Shown: positions 23,090 to 34,315, counted from the stretch's first letter. The stretch is DNA of 64,000 bases from Epiperipatus broadwayi (GCA_028023455.1 JAQFVV010000144.1:994001-1058000), one strand, 5' to 3'. Notes: a model not told the origin generated them from the letters alone. Translations and numbers: made by a program.

Positions 23090-23525
23090 TTAAGAGATAG
23101 AGAAAGAGAGAAAAGAAAAGAAGGAAAAGAGATAAAATAATGAAGAAATGAGAGAGGGGGAAAAGAAAGAGAAAGAAGAAGAAGAAAAGAGATAAAAGAA
23201 GAAGAGAATAAAGGGAGAAAATTATGAAATGGAAGTAAAATGTAACCTACTAGAATAAGAAGGGGGTGTGAGAAAGAGAAGGAGAGAGAGAGAAATATAA
23301 TGCTAATAATGAAATGGAGGTAATGATAAAGATAAATGATGGAAAAGAAAAGAATTGAGGAAGGAAAAGAAATGGGAAAAATAATAGAAATGGCATATGT
23401 AATAGAGAGAGAAAAGAAATGAGATGATTGGAAAGATATGAAAGAGAGATATAAGAAGAAGATGGAATAAAGGAGAGAGAAATGAAATGAGATGATAGAA
23501 AGAAATAACACAAAAAGAAATGGAA
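23090..23525 (+). repeat. ~430-bp polypurine tract near the LTR edge
   Basis: The plus strand is almost all A and G (GAGATAGAGAAAGAGAG, GAAAAGAGATAAAAG and similar). The minus strand, the element's coding sense, is therefore a polypyrimidine tract that ends at CTATCAGGTTACA, the LTR terminus. It is repeated in the right LTR. The Ser/Phe/Leu-rich minus frames (22978-23513) are composition artefacts. Confidence 0.85.
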
Positions 23526-25319
23526 TAGAATTGAAATGATATAAAATGAACTATAAATTAGAGACTCTAAATGACTCAGCTCAATGGGGTTACAATAAAT
23601 TTAAAGAAAAGAGATGATGATCCAGAGATGTATAATCAAGTAAAGATCAAATCCAAAACTGATGAACTATAACTACTACAGCATATTAATACTTTAATAA
23701 ACCATACAAAAGATTATCTAAAATCACTAATCAATGCTTACCATATTAGTCCTACCAATAGATTATATACTCTCCAAATAAGACATATGATGCTTTACTT
23801 TATAAGATTATCTTACAGAATTATATTTACTAAAACAACAAGTGTAAATAACCTCAGGGATTTTAAAACTAAAACTCTTGTGCAAAATTACAGTTTAAGT
23901 TAAGTTGCCTAATAAAGAATTACTGTGATTAATAAATAAATAAGTGACATCTTAGCTGACCATAAAATAATTATAATATGTTCAATCTTAAAATAATAAA
24001 CAAAACGAATATTAATTCACAAAATTTAGTGAATCACTTTAAATTTAAACTAATAATAGCCTATTATCTAAGATATTACTTGAGCAAAGAAAAGAGCAAG
24101 GGTACTTTTAATGCCTTTTCATACTCATAGACAACGATTAAAGACCTCAAATGCAAATGGATTAGAATTCTTTAAATATATAAGATTTAAAATGATTATA
24201 GATGATGTGCAGTGAATATAAGATAATGTGCAGCTTTTAAAATAATATTAATTAAAATATTCTTCTGAAGTACTAATATTGTTAATCTGATATTGCATAA
24301 TCTTTAGTCTGAAAGATATACTGATAATTTTAAAAAAATAAACTTTTAACTAAGTATTTAATTATGTATCTGCTATAATGCAATTATCTGTATTTGTGAT
24401 TCAATATGAGAATCATTTACTTTAACATAGCTTGTTAATTTTTAAGACAATATCAACTATATTTAATTAACTTAGAATATACTTGTAGATTTCTGAATTG
24501 AAGATTCCTTAACTTTAAAATTTAAGACTTTGTGAACTTGGAACCCAAGACAAGAATATATTTTCATATAAAAGTAAAACAAACAAACAAAACTTTTGAA
24601 ATAATAATAATTTGATTTATTAATAATGAGAAGAAATGTTTATAAAGGTAGTAGAATACAAACAGTGCCAATACTGCACTAAGATTTTATATAATTATTT
24701 GGACTAATTAATAACATTATTGTGTCATCTACTAATCAGAATAACACACAGAACTATGTTTATATTGAAAACCATAAGCTTAATTTTATACTCCCCAACT
24801 TAACAAATGCTAAGTTGGAGTAAGCATATTCAACAATACTTTTTAAAAATATCATCACTAGTTTCTCGGATATAACTAATATCACAGGTAGATATATCTT
24901 TAAATCAGATTAAGCTAATACTAATTTAAACTAACTTAAATGTATGGGACAGCATTCATCAGAGATCAGTTATATATTTCTTTTTAAATAACTTTAGTCC
25001 ACATAAAATTCTTTCCTCAATATTTTAAAGATAAGGATGTAACAGACTTACAAATCCAGCGGCGAAATTCTGGATGAAAATATTAAATTATTATGTGTGA
25101 ATTGCCACTTATAACATATGCATATTTAATATACTTTAAAATAAATATAACTTATTGTTGGTTAGCTTGTGCTTGATAAAACTATCATAGCAACACAATT
25201 CAAACATTGATATACCTATGAGCCATAAATTAGCTACAACTACCTGAAGAAATACAATTCCTCAAACAAGCATATCTTGTCATCACAAATCTAAAACAAA
25301 TGCAACATCACCTACTGTG

Positions 25320-25600
25320 GTGGAATTAGCATTAAGTCATCATGAATGATAGGCAAAAAATATAAAGATACTAGGCTCCTCAGAGCTGGAAAAAAATATG
25401 GTGGCTTCCAAAAATACCTAACTTCAAGGCAGAAATGAAGATGTCTGGAATTCATCTACAGTACATCTGGGAACAGGAACACCCCCTGGAAAAGCACAAT
25501 CCTCTCATGGGATTTCCAATGCTTATAAATGTGATCATCATCACTGAAAAATACAATAAAATACCCTCTTTCTTGGGGACAAGCACTATCAAATCATGGA
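25320..25600. other. GC-richer conserved block inside the giant LTR
   Basis: It stands out from the AT background, with GGTGGCTTCCAAAAATACC, CTACAGTACATCTGGG, AACAGGAACACC and AATCCTCTCATGGGATTT. It is present in both LTRs (also 43550-43830). A diverged version seems to occur in the nested solo LTR near 40590-40690 (TTTTGGTGGTTTCTTGCC, AATACAATCCTCTCCTGGGA). Frames on either strand are short. It is more likely a cis-acting or promoter region than a gene. Confidence 0.5.
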
Positions 25601-27920
25601 AATACAATACAATAAGGATGGAGGATATTCTCTACTCCATAAGCATGCATATTTAAAAATTATAAACTAAGCCTAACTCTTGAGGTTAACAAATTCTAAC
25701 TAGCAAGATATATACTTCACTTAAACTAACTAAATTATTTCCAAGAAATGTATAAAATACAAAATGTATATCCAATGTTCAAACCAATAAAGCAAACTAT
25801 GTGCAACTGACTACTGTAGAAAATACTTTAAACTTAAATGCATATAAAATTATAGGCAAGGCACAATGCACACATAACAAAATATTAAATGCTAAAATGT
25901 AGTGACTAGTGGACTTTTAAAATTGTAAATTAAATGCCAGAATATTTACTTCTCGATGAATATAAAATATTTGCAATTATTATTAATATAACATTCATAA
26001 AACAAATGAATGGATATTTTCTGATAAACTTCTTTAGTAAATTTAAAATAAAAATTGAGTAAAACATCTCATTTATATGAAAATAAGACTGTGATATTTA
26101 AAACTCTATAATAAAATTATTAAATAGAAACTAGCTAGTGTAATGTTTGATAAATAAACTAAATCTACTTAAGAATGGCAAGAAACATTTGCTCATTCAA
26201 ATAAACCTATTTCGTTTTAAAATTATAACCCTAGTTTATTTGTATATTTATGCAAAAAGTGTTACATAAAATTTTAATAGCATAAATATTTTTATGGTTT
26301 CTTTTTTTTAAAAAATCAATAAAGCAGATCATAAAAAAATAGTAATACATTAATTCAAGTTCATATTTCGGCTCCATGATGATTTTTCCATTTCATAATG
26401 TGTAGACAATTTATCCAGGTTAAGATATCTATCTGAATTCGAAGCTTCAATTAATACATTTATATACATGGCAATCATTTCCAAACAAAAATGTTCAATA
26501 GTTCATTAATAATATGTTTTTAAAGCAATTTAAAAAAAAAAAAAAACTTAAATAATAAGATTAAGCCGGCATGAAACAAAATAAATAATTCTTCAGCTGA
26601 ACACACTTTATATTTATAGTCCTAGGTTTAAACGCGGAATAATTATAATATATATTTTTAGTTAACTTTCACTGTTCTTCCTTAGATAAACACATTTTTT
26701 TAAATTAGAGCTCTTTTTTTTAAACGTTTCTTAATTTTTAAAAAATGTATTTCTTTTTTAAACAAATTTACTTTTACTTATTAAACAAAAGAGTAGACTT
26801 TTTTATAATTAAGACATTCCTCCGTTTATGAGCAAAGATCAATGGTCATAAAGTTACTTATAAGTACTGGCAACTATAACCAAACATTATGCATTTGATA
26901 GAGACAAGTTCATTAATAATATTTTTTAAAATCCTTTTAAAGTTTTGCTTTCAAACAAATTCCTTTCATACTACTGGCATAAACGACAATTAGTATTTTA
27001 AACTACATATTGTCCACAGAAACAACATTCTGTTAAGAGCATATTTAAATGTATATATCATCTATTAAATAATAAAGTATTAAATTTAATGTCACTTCTA
27101 ATTTATAAAGATGCTAACGCATTTCCATTTTAATATTTTAAAATGTTTGAATGTCTTTTTTTTAAATTTCTTCACATGTATTTTTAATTTGATAGGAGAT
27201 ATACTATAGTTTAGTGCAATAAAGTCTTTAGCCATAACAATACTTAATAATTTAAGTTTTACTTCTAAATAAAGAAAAATGAATAGATCAAAAGTAAATG
27301 AAATATGAGACGCTGTATTTTCTTCAAACATTTTACTGTAAATTTTAATGCCTCAATTGTAATGAAAAACTGTCAGAAAAACGGATTACCTTTCTTTTAG
27401 CCCTCTGTCATTACAAGACAATTTTTAAATAATTATTTTAAACATACTTTTATTTTTTTTAGAAAATATAAAGTTTTTAAAAATTACTTTTTATTAAGGA
27501 ACTTTTAAGATTCAGCCACACATATATTTAAAACAGATCAGCCACTGAATGACCCCTCGATCTCTGTTTTATCTCACAATTTTTCATCCACCTACAATTC
27601 ATTTAAAAACCAATAAAAACTATTTTTTATTAAATTTTAATATTCTGACAAACCAGCTGTAGAGTCAATGTACTGATGTAATCAATATAATCCTTCCATA
27701 CCACGTGACCTTCAGCTGCAAAGTCAAAATTTTATTATTAACAAATATTATACAACAAATGTTTTTTAATGATATTTTACTACCCAATAGTAATAAATAT
27801 AAAATTTAAAGTTATACCCTTTATTAAACCCATAAATATTTCATTGAAATAATTTTATCCACACATTTGTTTTATTTACTTATTTTAAATAATATTGGAA
27901 TTAAATTACTTTTTTTATTC

Positions 27921-27968
27921 GGTTGTCATCTGATCCTTCGTGTCAGTCACTAGAGGCATGATTTCTAA
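27921..27968 (+). repeat. Left terminal inverted repeat of the Merlin-like element
   Basis: It begins GGTTGTCATCTGATCC and pairs with 30146-30193, with about seven differences over the arm. TIRs this long and well conserved suggest transposition in the not very distant past. Confidence 0.85.
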
Positions 27969-28114
27969 TCAAAAACACATTAATATAACATTTCCAGGCC
28001 AGCAATTTTTTATTAATATTGATTTTTTTGTTTGTTTGTTTACAAAGTTTACTTTCTTTTGTTTCTGAATTATTTTTCCCAAATAATATTTTTGATGATG
28101 GTATAATAATAGTT

Positions 28115-29445
28115 GTTTTTTTGGATTGCCGCAATTTAAGAGAGAACGGGTCTTTTTTGGTGTGTGTTCAAATAGTAATTTGTGTATTTTTTTTAAAAAT
28201 AGTATTACTGTTTTTGTAAAATTGGATTGCCAAAATTTAAGAGAGAACGGGTTTTTTTTGGATGGTTCTTTAAATAATAATTGACATTACTTTGATAGGT
28301 TTCCATTTGATTGCCGACAACAATTATTGGGAGAAGTGGTTTTTTTTTCGCGCGTGTGTGTGTATGTTTAAATAAAAATTAAAAATGTTACTTTTATCGG
28401 TTTACATTTGATTAACGACCGATATGACTTCCTTTCGTTTATAAATTATGATTTTTGTTTCTATGAATAAATATTTTTGACAATGGGACAATAATAGTTG
28501 TTGTTTGTTTAATTTTTATTGACAAAAGGTTGTTTTTCAGTGTAGTTTCAAATAGTAATTTGGGTTACGTTTAAATAATAAGTTACCATCTTACTTTGAT
28601 TGGTTTACATTTGTTTGACACTAATTATTGGGAGGGGTGTTTTTTGTGTGTACGGTTGTAGACAACAATTATTGGGTGAAGGGGTGGGTTAACCGTTTAA
28701 ACAATAGTAGTTTTAAGTTGCGGTCTTACTTTGATTGGTTTACATTTGATTGCCGATACTAATTATTGGGAGGGGTGTTTTTTGTATGTACGATTGTAGA
28801 TAACAATTATTGGGGAAAAGGGTGTAACCGTTTAAAGAATAGTAGTTTATGTTACTTTTAGTGGTGGTGTACATTTGATTGCTAACAATAATTAGTGAGA
28901 GGGGTGGGTGTTTTTGGATGATGATTAAATACTAATTTACCTTCCTTTTTATTTTACATTTGATTCCCGACAGCAATTATTTGGAGAAAGGGTTTTTTTT
29001 TTGTGTGTATGTTTAAATCAAAATTGAAGTTACTTTTATTTATTACATTTGATTGACATCCGATTGACTTTTTTTTCGTTTATAAATTATTGTTTTGGTT
29101 TCCCAAAAACCTAATATTTTTGACAATGGGACAATAATAGTTCTTAATTTGATTATTATTGACAAGAAAGGATCTTTTTTGGTGTATGTTTAAATAGTAA
29201 TTTGGGTTGTGTTTAAATAGTAATACTGTTTTTAAAAATTTAAGTGACAAAATTAAAGAAACAACGGGAGTTTTTTTTTTTTATGGATCTTTAAATAATA
29301 ATTTTCGTTACTTTAATTTGTTTACATTTGATTGACAATCAATTAGTGGGAGGGGTGTTTTTGTGTATTTTTAAATAATAATTTACATTTTTTGGTTAAC
29401 AACAATTATTGTGTGTGTATGTTATGTTACTTTATTTATCAATTT
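28115..29445 (+). repeat. Degenerate tandem array filling the Merlin-like element
   Basis: A unit containing TTTACATTTGATTGCCGACA, (A)CAATTATTGGGAG, a T-run, a GTGTGT(A/G) segment and GTTTAAATAATAATTT recurs irregularly. The word (T)TACATTTGATT or a close variant is seen near 28300, 28403, 28606, 28738, 28870, 28953, 29043 and 29321. Spacing is about 85-135 bases with some units missing. GACAATGGGACAATAATAG also occurs twice (near 28481 and 29122), suggesting a higher-order unit. No protein is encoded. It occupies the position where the transposase catalytic domain should lie. Confidence 0.75.
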
Positions 29446-29492
29446 GGTTAGTAATATTTACTGGTAGACATTTCAATATCATTAATGTCATG

Positions 29493-29835
29493 CTATACAG
29501 TCAACTCGTCACAGTTCCGGTAATGCAGCAAACGTAAAGAGTTGATGAACGGCATTTGAAATCCCTCAAACCAGCTGCCTTTTCGAAGTGCACATTTCTT
29601 TTTGCAAGAACGAGACTTACAAATGAAAGTCCAAAGATCTTTATGGACCTCAAGTCTCATACATTTGCTGCACAAACATCTTTTTTTCTTTCAGCAGGAT
29701 GTTTTTCTGCTGTAGAAATGTTACAGCACTGACAGCTTCCGTGTCTGGCAATTCCCATCTTTTCTGTTTTCGAATTTGCCATACTTTTTGTCTCGGAAAA
29801 TTTCTCGCTGAAACGTGACTAAAAGCATGATATTT
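29493..29835 (-). pseudogene. ISXO2/Merlin-type transposase N-terminus (zinc-ribbon remnant)
   Basis: Minus-strand translation near 29760-29680 gives AVTFLQQKNILLKEKK, the usual 'FLQQ..LL' opening of this family. After a frameshift it continues from about 29675 with CSKCMRLEVHKD, then WTFIC, CKKKCALRKGSWFEGF and a stop at 29493. The CxxC pair, W-x-C pattern and LRKGSWFEG motif are characteristic of the N-terminal zinc ribbon of ISXO2-like transposases, common in insect genomes. The downstream DDE catalytic domain is absent, replaced by the tandem array. The frameshift and early stop rule out a working enzyme. Placement inside matching TIRs supports it as the element's own gene. Confidence 0.75.
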
Positions 29836-30009
29836 AAAATATTACCCTAACCCACTGTAATCGAAAATTTAGGAGGAATATAAATTTATGAGGAACAATC
29901 ACGATACTGTTAAAATTGTTAAAATGTAATAGTACATCAATTCGTCTTAAAAAAAAGGTACCAATGAAAATTTAAATAATTTTGACACGATCAAATTAAT
30001 AGACCCTCA

Positions 30010-30105
30010 TCCGAGTTAACAGTCTACCTTTTAGAATAGAAAGAAGACTTAACTCCGAGTTAACAATCTTTCTAGGATTTATTTTAGAAAGAATGCTTAA
30101 AGGCT
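30010..30105 (+). repeat. Subterminal duplication in the Merlin-like element
   Basis: TCCGAGTTAACAGTCT near 30012 recurs as TCCGAGTTAACAATCT near 30056, each followed by a TTTTAGA(A)-AGAA segment. This is a period of about 44 bases close to the right end. Subterminal repeats can be transposase binding sites; that role is inference. Confidence 0.55.
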
Positions 30106-30803
30106 TGGGTGCGGCCATGGAAATGGCATATTTCTAGAAATTTAGCTAGAAATCCTGCCTCTAGCGGCTGACGCGAAGGATCAGACGACAAACTTTTATT
30201 CTTATGTTTTCATGTCAGTGCATGTACATACTCACATACATCTGGCCTTGGATTAATTGTTTAAAACTATTTTTAAAATAACAACAATAGAATGTTAATG
30301 AATATTTAATCTAAATAATTTTTATAACTGGAATGTTAAACTACAAAAACTAATAACAAATATTCTTATTTTTTAAATAAAAACTTACATATCATTTTTT
30401 TTTAAAAATTTATTACTTACTTATTTCAACTTAATAATAATATTTTATTATTATTCTTTAAACATTAGAATAGATTATATGATAGTTATTTTAGAATACA
30501 TTTAATATTACTTACAAACTGACAACTATTTCTGATATCTTTTTTTTTTTTTTAGAATTCAAATTATTATTTAGCATTTCTTACCAACCTAACTCATATA
30601 TCTTTTTTCAAATACTTAGACATAATTCCATAATACAATAATGATTACAATCAATACAAGATTATCCTATTTTAGTCATTAACTAATTTAATTTTCATTT
30701 TTATCATTATTATTTTTTAAAAATCAGACAATTTCAAACCAAAAGGTTAAGCTAAGGTAACCTTTGACTCCTTTTGGACTAAGTGAAACTTCAGTTAGGT
30801 ACA

Positions 30804-30822
30804 ATTTTCCCACTGTTGGGGA
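30804..30822 (-). promoter_or_regulatory. Polypurine tract (plus-strand primer) next to the 3' LTR
   Basis: The minus strand reads CAGTGGGAAAAT directly before the LTR start TGTACCTAACTG. This is the usual place and composition of an LTR-retrotransposon polypurine tract. The plus strand here also forms a small hairpin, TTTTCCC/GGGGAAAA. Confidence 0.8.
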
Positions 30823-30963
30823 AAAATAATAATAATATAAAAATAACAATAATTATAATTTAAACATATACACTCTTTTATTATAAATCAACAATCAATG
30901 GCTAAGTTTGACAAGCATGGTCTCTAAATTGCACTATAAACTAAGTATACTAAGTTTTACAAA

Positions 30964-31542
30964 AATTTAGATTTTTTTGGGATAAGGTATTAAACTTCTG
31001 GCATTGTAGGTACCTCTCGTTCCTTCAGGTTTAGACACTAAGAAAGCATTCTCTCCTACCTGTTTTATTATTTGATAAGGCCCTTCATACAACTCAAGGA
31101 ATTTCCTAAACAAATTTTTCTGGGGATCACTGACATGTGGTGTCCTAATCATGACATAATCATTAATTTTAAATGGATGAGGACCAGCCTTATATCGTGG
31201 AGTGCGTTTTCATACATCTTTCTCATATTAACACGAGCTACTGTTCGAACATTACTTAAATCAAAATTTTCTACAATAGCAGGCAATGGAGTTTTAATAA
31301 GCAAAGGTTCTGATATTCCATAATGGAGTCTGATAGGAGAAAATTTGATAGACTCATTAATGGTAGTATTGATATAACATACAACCTGTTGTAATTTATG
31401 AACCCATTGTCTATGACCCTGCTTAACATAAAGTCTAAACAATCTTCCTAATTCCCTCATAATCCATTCACATGGATTAGACTGGGGGTTTCTGATGGAA
31501 CACATAATTTGTTTAACATTATTCCGCTGACCCCATCTTTTT
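30964..31542 (-). pseudogene. pol: pol: integrase C-terminal part
   Basis: Two minus frames cover this part. The one at 31149-31505 opens with NPQSNPCEWIMREL, where the Glu in 'NP-E--MRE' is the third catalytic residue of the DDE integrase. It continues with WVHKLQQVVCYINTT, FSPIRLHYG and INMRK-type text. The one at 30967-31152 has LYEGPYQIIKQVGENAFLV and NARSLIPY, the SH3-like tail common to insect gypsy integrases. The two frames overlap by a few bases and are out of register, so a frameshift separates them. It ends at 30967, about 160 bases before the polypurine tract. Confidence 0.85.
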
Positions 31543-32294
31543 CACGTATCTGATATAAAGGCAGTCACATGATCCAAAAGAATTGTAACTGGTTTCTCTA
31601 CTAAAGGTATCTGAAAATTTTCCAGGCATTTAATTACACTTTTGGCGTCTGCCTTTGGTACTGCATATGCTGATACAAATTTAGTAAATAAGTCATACAT
31701 GACTAAAATAAATTTTTGTTTATTGAAGGGTGGAAGAGGACCATAGAAATCAATGGCTAATAATTCATTAGGCTCATTAGGCAAAATAGGCTGTAAAGTA
31801 CCCACATAGGATCTATTGCTAAATTTAGTTCTGATACATATGTCACACTCCCTTAAGTTATTTGTAATAGCTTCATGGATTTTATTGAACCAAAAGAATT
31901 GTCTAATGATGGGCTCAATCTTTTGTATTCCATAATGACCATAACTACAATGGACATAGTAAATAAGCTTATTAATTAAAACACTAGGAATTATAACCCT
32001 CCATGAAGTCTCACCCCCCTTTCTTAATTTCTTCATAAGTATATCATTATGTATTTTATATTCTTCCCTAATTCTGATTGTAAAATTATTATTTTTAGCT
32101 AACCTAACCGGGTCCTCTAACAAATCTATAATTCTTTTAAGCCTAGCTTCATGCTTTTGTAATATTTTTAAATTTTGATAATCCTGAACTATTTCACTTT
32201 CTAATGAAAGGGGATACATCACAAACCACAATATTTTCTGCACTGGGATTCTGGTAATGAACAATAACAGGATAGTGGCTAAGTGTATCAGCAA
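31542..32294 (-). pseudogene. pol: pol: integrase zinc domain and catalytic core
   Basis: A 250-codon frame. The zinc-binding set is His115, His120, Cys150 and Cys153 (HCSYGHYG ... CDICIRTK). The core's first Asp is at about residue 182 (LLAIDFYGPLP) and the second at about 241 (ILLDHVTAF). The family usually has a D-x-G-x-(Q/E)-F motif around the second Asp; here Val stands where Gly is expected, a likely inactivating change. A TGA at 31542 stops the frame before the third acidic residue, which lies in the next frame downstream. The first ~30 codons are probably out-of-frame readthrough rather than native protein. Confidence 0.85.
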
Positions 32295-32832
32295 TAATGT
32301 TATCCTTACCCTGGCAGTATATAATTTGGTAATTAAATTGCTGTAAATAAAGGCTCCACCTCACTAACCTCTCATTATTTAAGTAGCTCCTATTTAAAAA
32401 TTCTAAGCTACGGTGGTCTGAAAGTACAACACCCTCTGAACCCAATAAAAATCTGTCTTAATTTTTGGAACTCCCATACTACAGCTAAAGCTTCTTTTTC
32501 TGTAGTAGTATAATTTAATTCCGCCCCCCTAAGATGTCTATTTAGAAAATACAAAACCCTGGGCTCTCCTTATCACTTAATTGGTACAAAATAACCCCGA
32601 GACCAAACCCACTGCTATCGGTCTGTAAATAGAAAACCCTGTTAAAGTTGGGGTAAGCTAAAATTACTGTTTTAAGAATATTGTCCTTGATAGCCTGAAA
32701 TTCTAAATCATGATCCTGGGTCCATCTCCATCTTTCATTTTTCTTCAAGAAAATTGATAAATGAACTGTATCAGCAGAAAAATTCCTATAAAATCTGTGA
32801 TAATAATTACACAGCCCTAAAAATGACATCAA
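32194..32832 (-). pseudogene. pol: pol: RT connection and RNase H region
   Basis: The frame at 32542-32832 starts with the conserved FLGLCNYYHRFYRNFS segment just after the RT thumb. It then gives WRWTQD and YLQTDSSGFGLGVILYQ, holding the first RNase H Asp at about residue 72. The frame at 32194-32445 gives LSDHRSLEFL, RLVRWSLYLQQFNYQI and GKDNIIADTLSHYP, the RNase H end with its ADTLS motif. About 95 bases between them have lost the frame. The last part overlaps the integrase frame in another register, so another frameshift lies between 32194 and 32294. Confidence 0.85.
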
Positions 32833-32935
32833 CTGTTTCCTGGTCTTTGGAACTGGAAATTTCTGAATTGCTATAATTTTTTCTGGATGGGGTTTAATTT
32901 CCTCCTGAGAAACTAAATGCCCTAAAAATGTGATT

Positions 32936-33292
32936 TCATTGGGCTGCTAATATACATTTTTCTAAATTAATCTTGATATTACATCTGGAACATTCCTGTA
33001 AGAAAAAAGATAGATGATGCATATGTTCTACCATATTCTCAGATGCAATGACTATATCATCAACATACATGACTAATATGTCTCGAAGTTCTTTTGAGAG
33101 GACCATATTCAGGCATCTGATAAGACCAGCCCCACTATTTATTAAACCAAAGGGCATCTCTTGAAAAACACATGATTGGCTTTTATACCGGAATGCGGTG
33201 TACTTTTGATCGGAATTATGGAGTGGGATTTGCCAATAGCTGGCTGTAAGGTCAAATGTGGAAAATATGGCTCTCCCTTCAAACTTAGTCAA
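32936..33292 (-). pseudogene. pol: pol: reverse transcriptase palm/fingers
   Basis: A 118-codon frame with the RT core: FSTFDLTASYWQI (first catalytic Asp at about residue 14), a YTAFRY segment, MPFGLINSGAGLIRC, and YVDD at about residues 76-79, followed by the HLSFFLQ and IKINLEKC blocks. YVDD gives the second and third catalytic Asp. The same 5' portion is present again immediately upstream through a 131-bp tandem duplication, so the reading frame into this segment is broken. Confidence 0.9.
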
Positions 33293-33460
33293 CAGTTTCT
33301 GTACTGGTGATGGTATATCATGCTCTGGGTGTACTTTTGATCGGAATTATGGAGTGGGATTTGCCAATAGCTGGCTGTAAGGTCAAATGTGGAAAATATG
33401 GCTCTCCCTTCAAACTTAGTCAACAGTTTCTGTACTTGTGATGGTATATCATGCTCTGGG
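33198..33460 (-). repeat. 131-bp tandem duplication within the RT gene
   Basis: TACTTTTGATCGGAATTATG starts at 33201 and 33332. The two copies are nearly identical through GGTATATCATGCTCTGGG. As 131 is not a multiple of three, the duplication shifts the frame. High identity indicates it is young. Confidence 0.95.
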
Positions 33461-33815
33461 ATTGTATGGCAGTTTAATTGTCATGCATCCAGGCATACCC
33501 TAACTGAACCATCTTTTTTTTAACTATCATGAGGGGATTGACATAAGGAGAAGGATGCGGCCTAATAATTTGCCATTCTATCATCCTTTGAATTTGTTGC
33601 TCCACCTCAGCCTGCTATTGATATGGAATGGGATGTCTTTTGCTGAAAGGGTTCATTATCCTGTAATTTAATACGGTGAACATATCCTTCCACGATGCCA
33701 GGTATTTTAGAAAATATGTCTGTACTGTAACAACAATTGGAATAATGGTTCATAATATTGTGTATCAGTAATACATGAACCCTCCAACTTAATTCTGATA
33801 TTAATATCAATTGAA
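33460..33815 (-). pseudogene. pol: pol: start of reverse transcriptase
   Basis: Minus-strand text includes RPHPSPYVNPLMIVKKK near 33560-33510, the usual opening of the RT fingers. It is then thrown out of frame at a run of eight A residues (near 33514). The overlapping frame 33607-33810 is short, with no motif I recognise. The segment joins the protease frame to the RT core. Confidence 0.7.
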
Positions 33816-34315
33816 GTTTCCTGTACAGTTAACAATTGACTTGTCTGACCAATAAAATTAACAGGGAAGGGAAAAACTTCCTCTTGGCATTTAAAAGTTC
33901 TATCATTATAATTGACTATAAAATTGTTAAGAATCATGAAGTCAGATCCAATAATAGCTTCATGAATTAAGCTGGGCATAATTAAAAAGACATGTTCAAA
34001 GCTATTTGAACCAATTTCTAAGGTAAGATATACCTGTTTATTAAATAATTTTGACCTTTTCCCATTAGCTAAAATGACTTGGATAACCCTTAATGGCAAA
34101 ATAGGAATATCCTGATTAACTTTACTGATTTTTAAATACATGTCATGGGATATAATAGAGGCCTGACTGCCTGAATCAACAAGTGCATCTATTACAATCC
34201 CTGCTATAGTAATTTTGATAATTGGACACTGATATAAAATAGGAGGTTCAATTGTCCTACTTGGTTCCAGGTAATCAATATCAAGATCAATATTACTTAT
34301 CACATCAAATATCAT
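33707..34315 (-). pseudogene. pol: pol: retroviral-type aspartic protease
   Basis: A 202-codon frame. The catalytic motif is ALVDSGSQASIIS (Asp at about residue 47). The flap region follows, and a late IIGSDF motif at about residues 121-126 is the equivalent of the 'GxD' strand near the end of gypsy proteases. After the fold, a linker leads to the RT. This is the best-preserved frame of the internal region. It lacks a credible own start, being part of a polyprotein. Confidence 0.85.

Larger units (their letters stand above)
27913..30201 (-). mobile_element. Merlin-like DNA transposon inserted in the 3' LTR
   Basis: The element occupies 27921-30193 (2273 bp). The target duplication TTTTATTC is at 27913-27920 and 30194-30201. 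The empty site is visible in the other LTR near 46140-46160. Terminal inverted repeats of about 47 bp match well: the left has GTCATCTGATCCTTCG and CACTAGAGGCATGATTTCTA; the inverse of the right has GTCGTCTGATCCTTCG and CGCTAGAGGCAGGATTTCTA. An 8-bp duplication plus an ISXO2-type transposase remnant on the minus strand is the Merlin signature. The catalytic part of the transposase is not visible. Most of the body is a tandem array, so the copy is non-autonomous. Confidence 0.85.
23075..30803 (-). repeat. 3' LTR (left copy), carrying a Merlin-like insertion
   Basis: It matches the right copy in three collinear blocks: 23075-24978 with 37088-38912, 24984-27920 with 43230-46146, and 30194-30803 with 46147-46756. 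Over most lines the two copies differ by only scattered substitutions and small indels, so the insertion is fairly recent compared with the decayed LINEs. One notable indel is about 55 bp near 24775-24828, present here and absent on the right. The open frames inside (25435-25656, 27098-27331 and others) show no known domain. Length without the 2.27-kb insertion is about 5.45 kb. Confidence 0.9.

Noticed and set aside
22978-23513. Minus-strand frame of 177 residues rich in Ser, Phe, Leu and Ile
   Set aside because: It is the translation of the polypyrimidine tract of the LTR; the twin frame in the other LTR varies freely in length, as expected for low-complexity DNA.
25435-25656. Plus-strand frame repeated at 43686-43913 (SGIHLQYIWEQEHP)
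   Set aside because: It runs antisense to the element, differs in reading frame end and start between the two LTRs, and is short. Conservation is better explained by recent LTR copying or a cis-acting block.
27921-30193. Explanation of the extra 2.27 kb in the left LTR as ancestral sequence deleted from the right LTR
   Set aside because: Matching 47-bp inverted ends, an 8-bp duplication and a transposase remnant show an insertion on the left.
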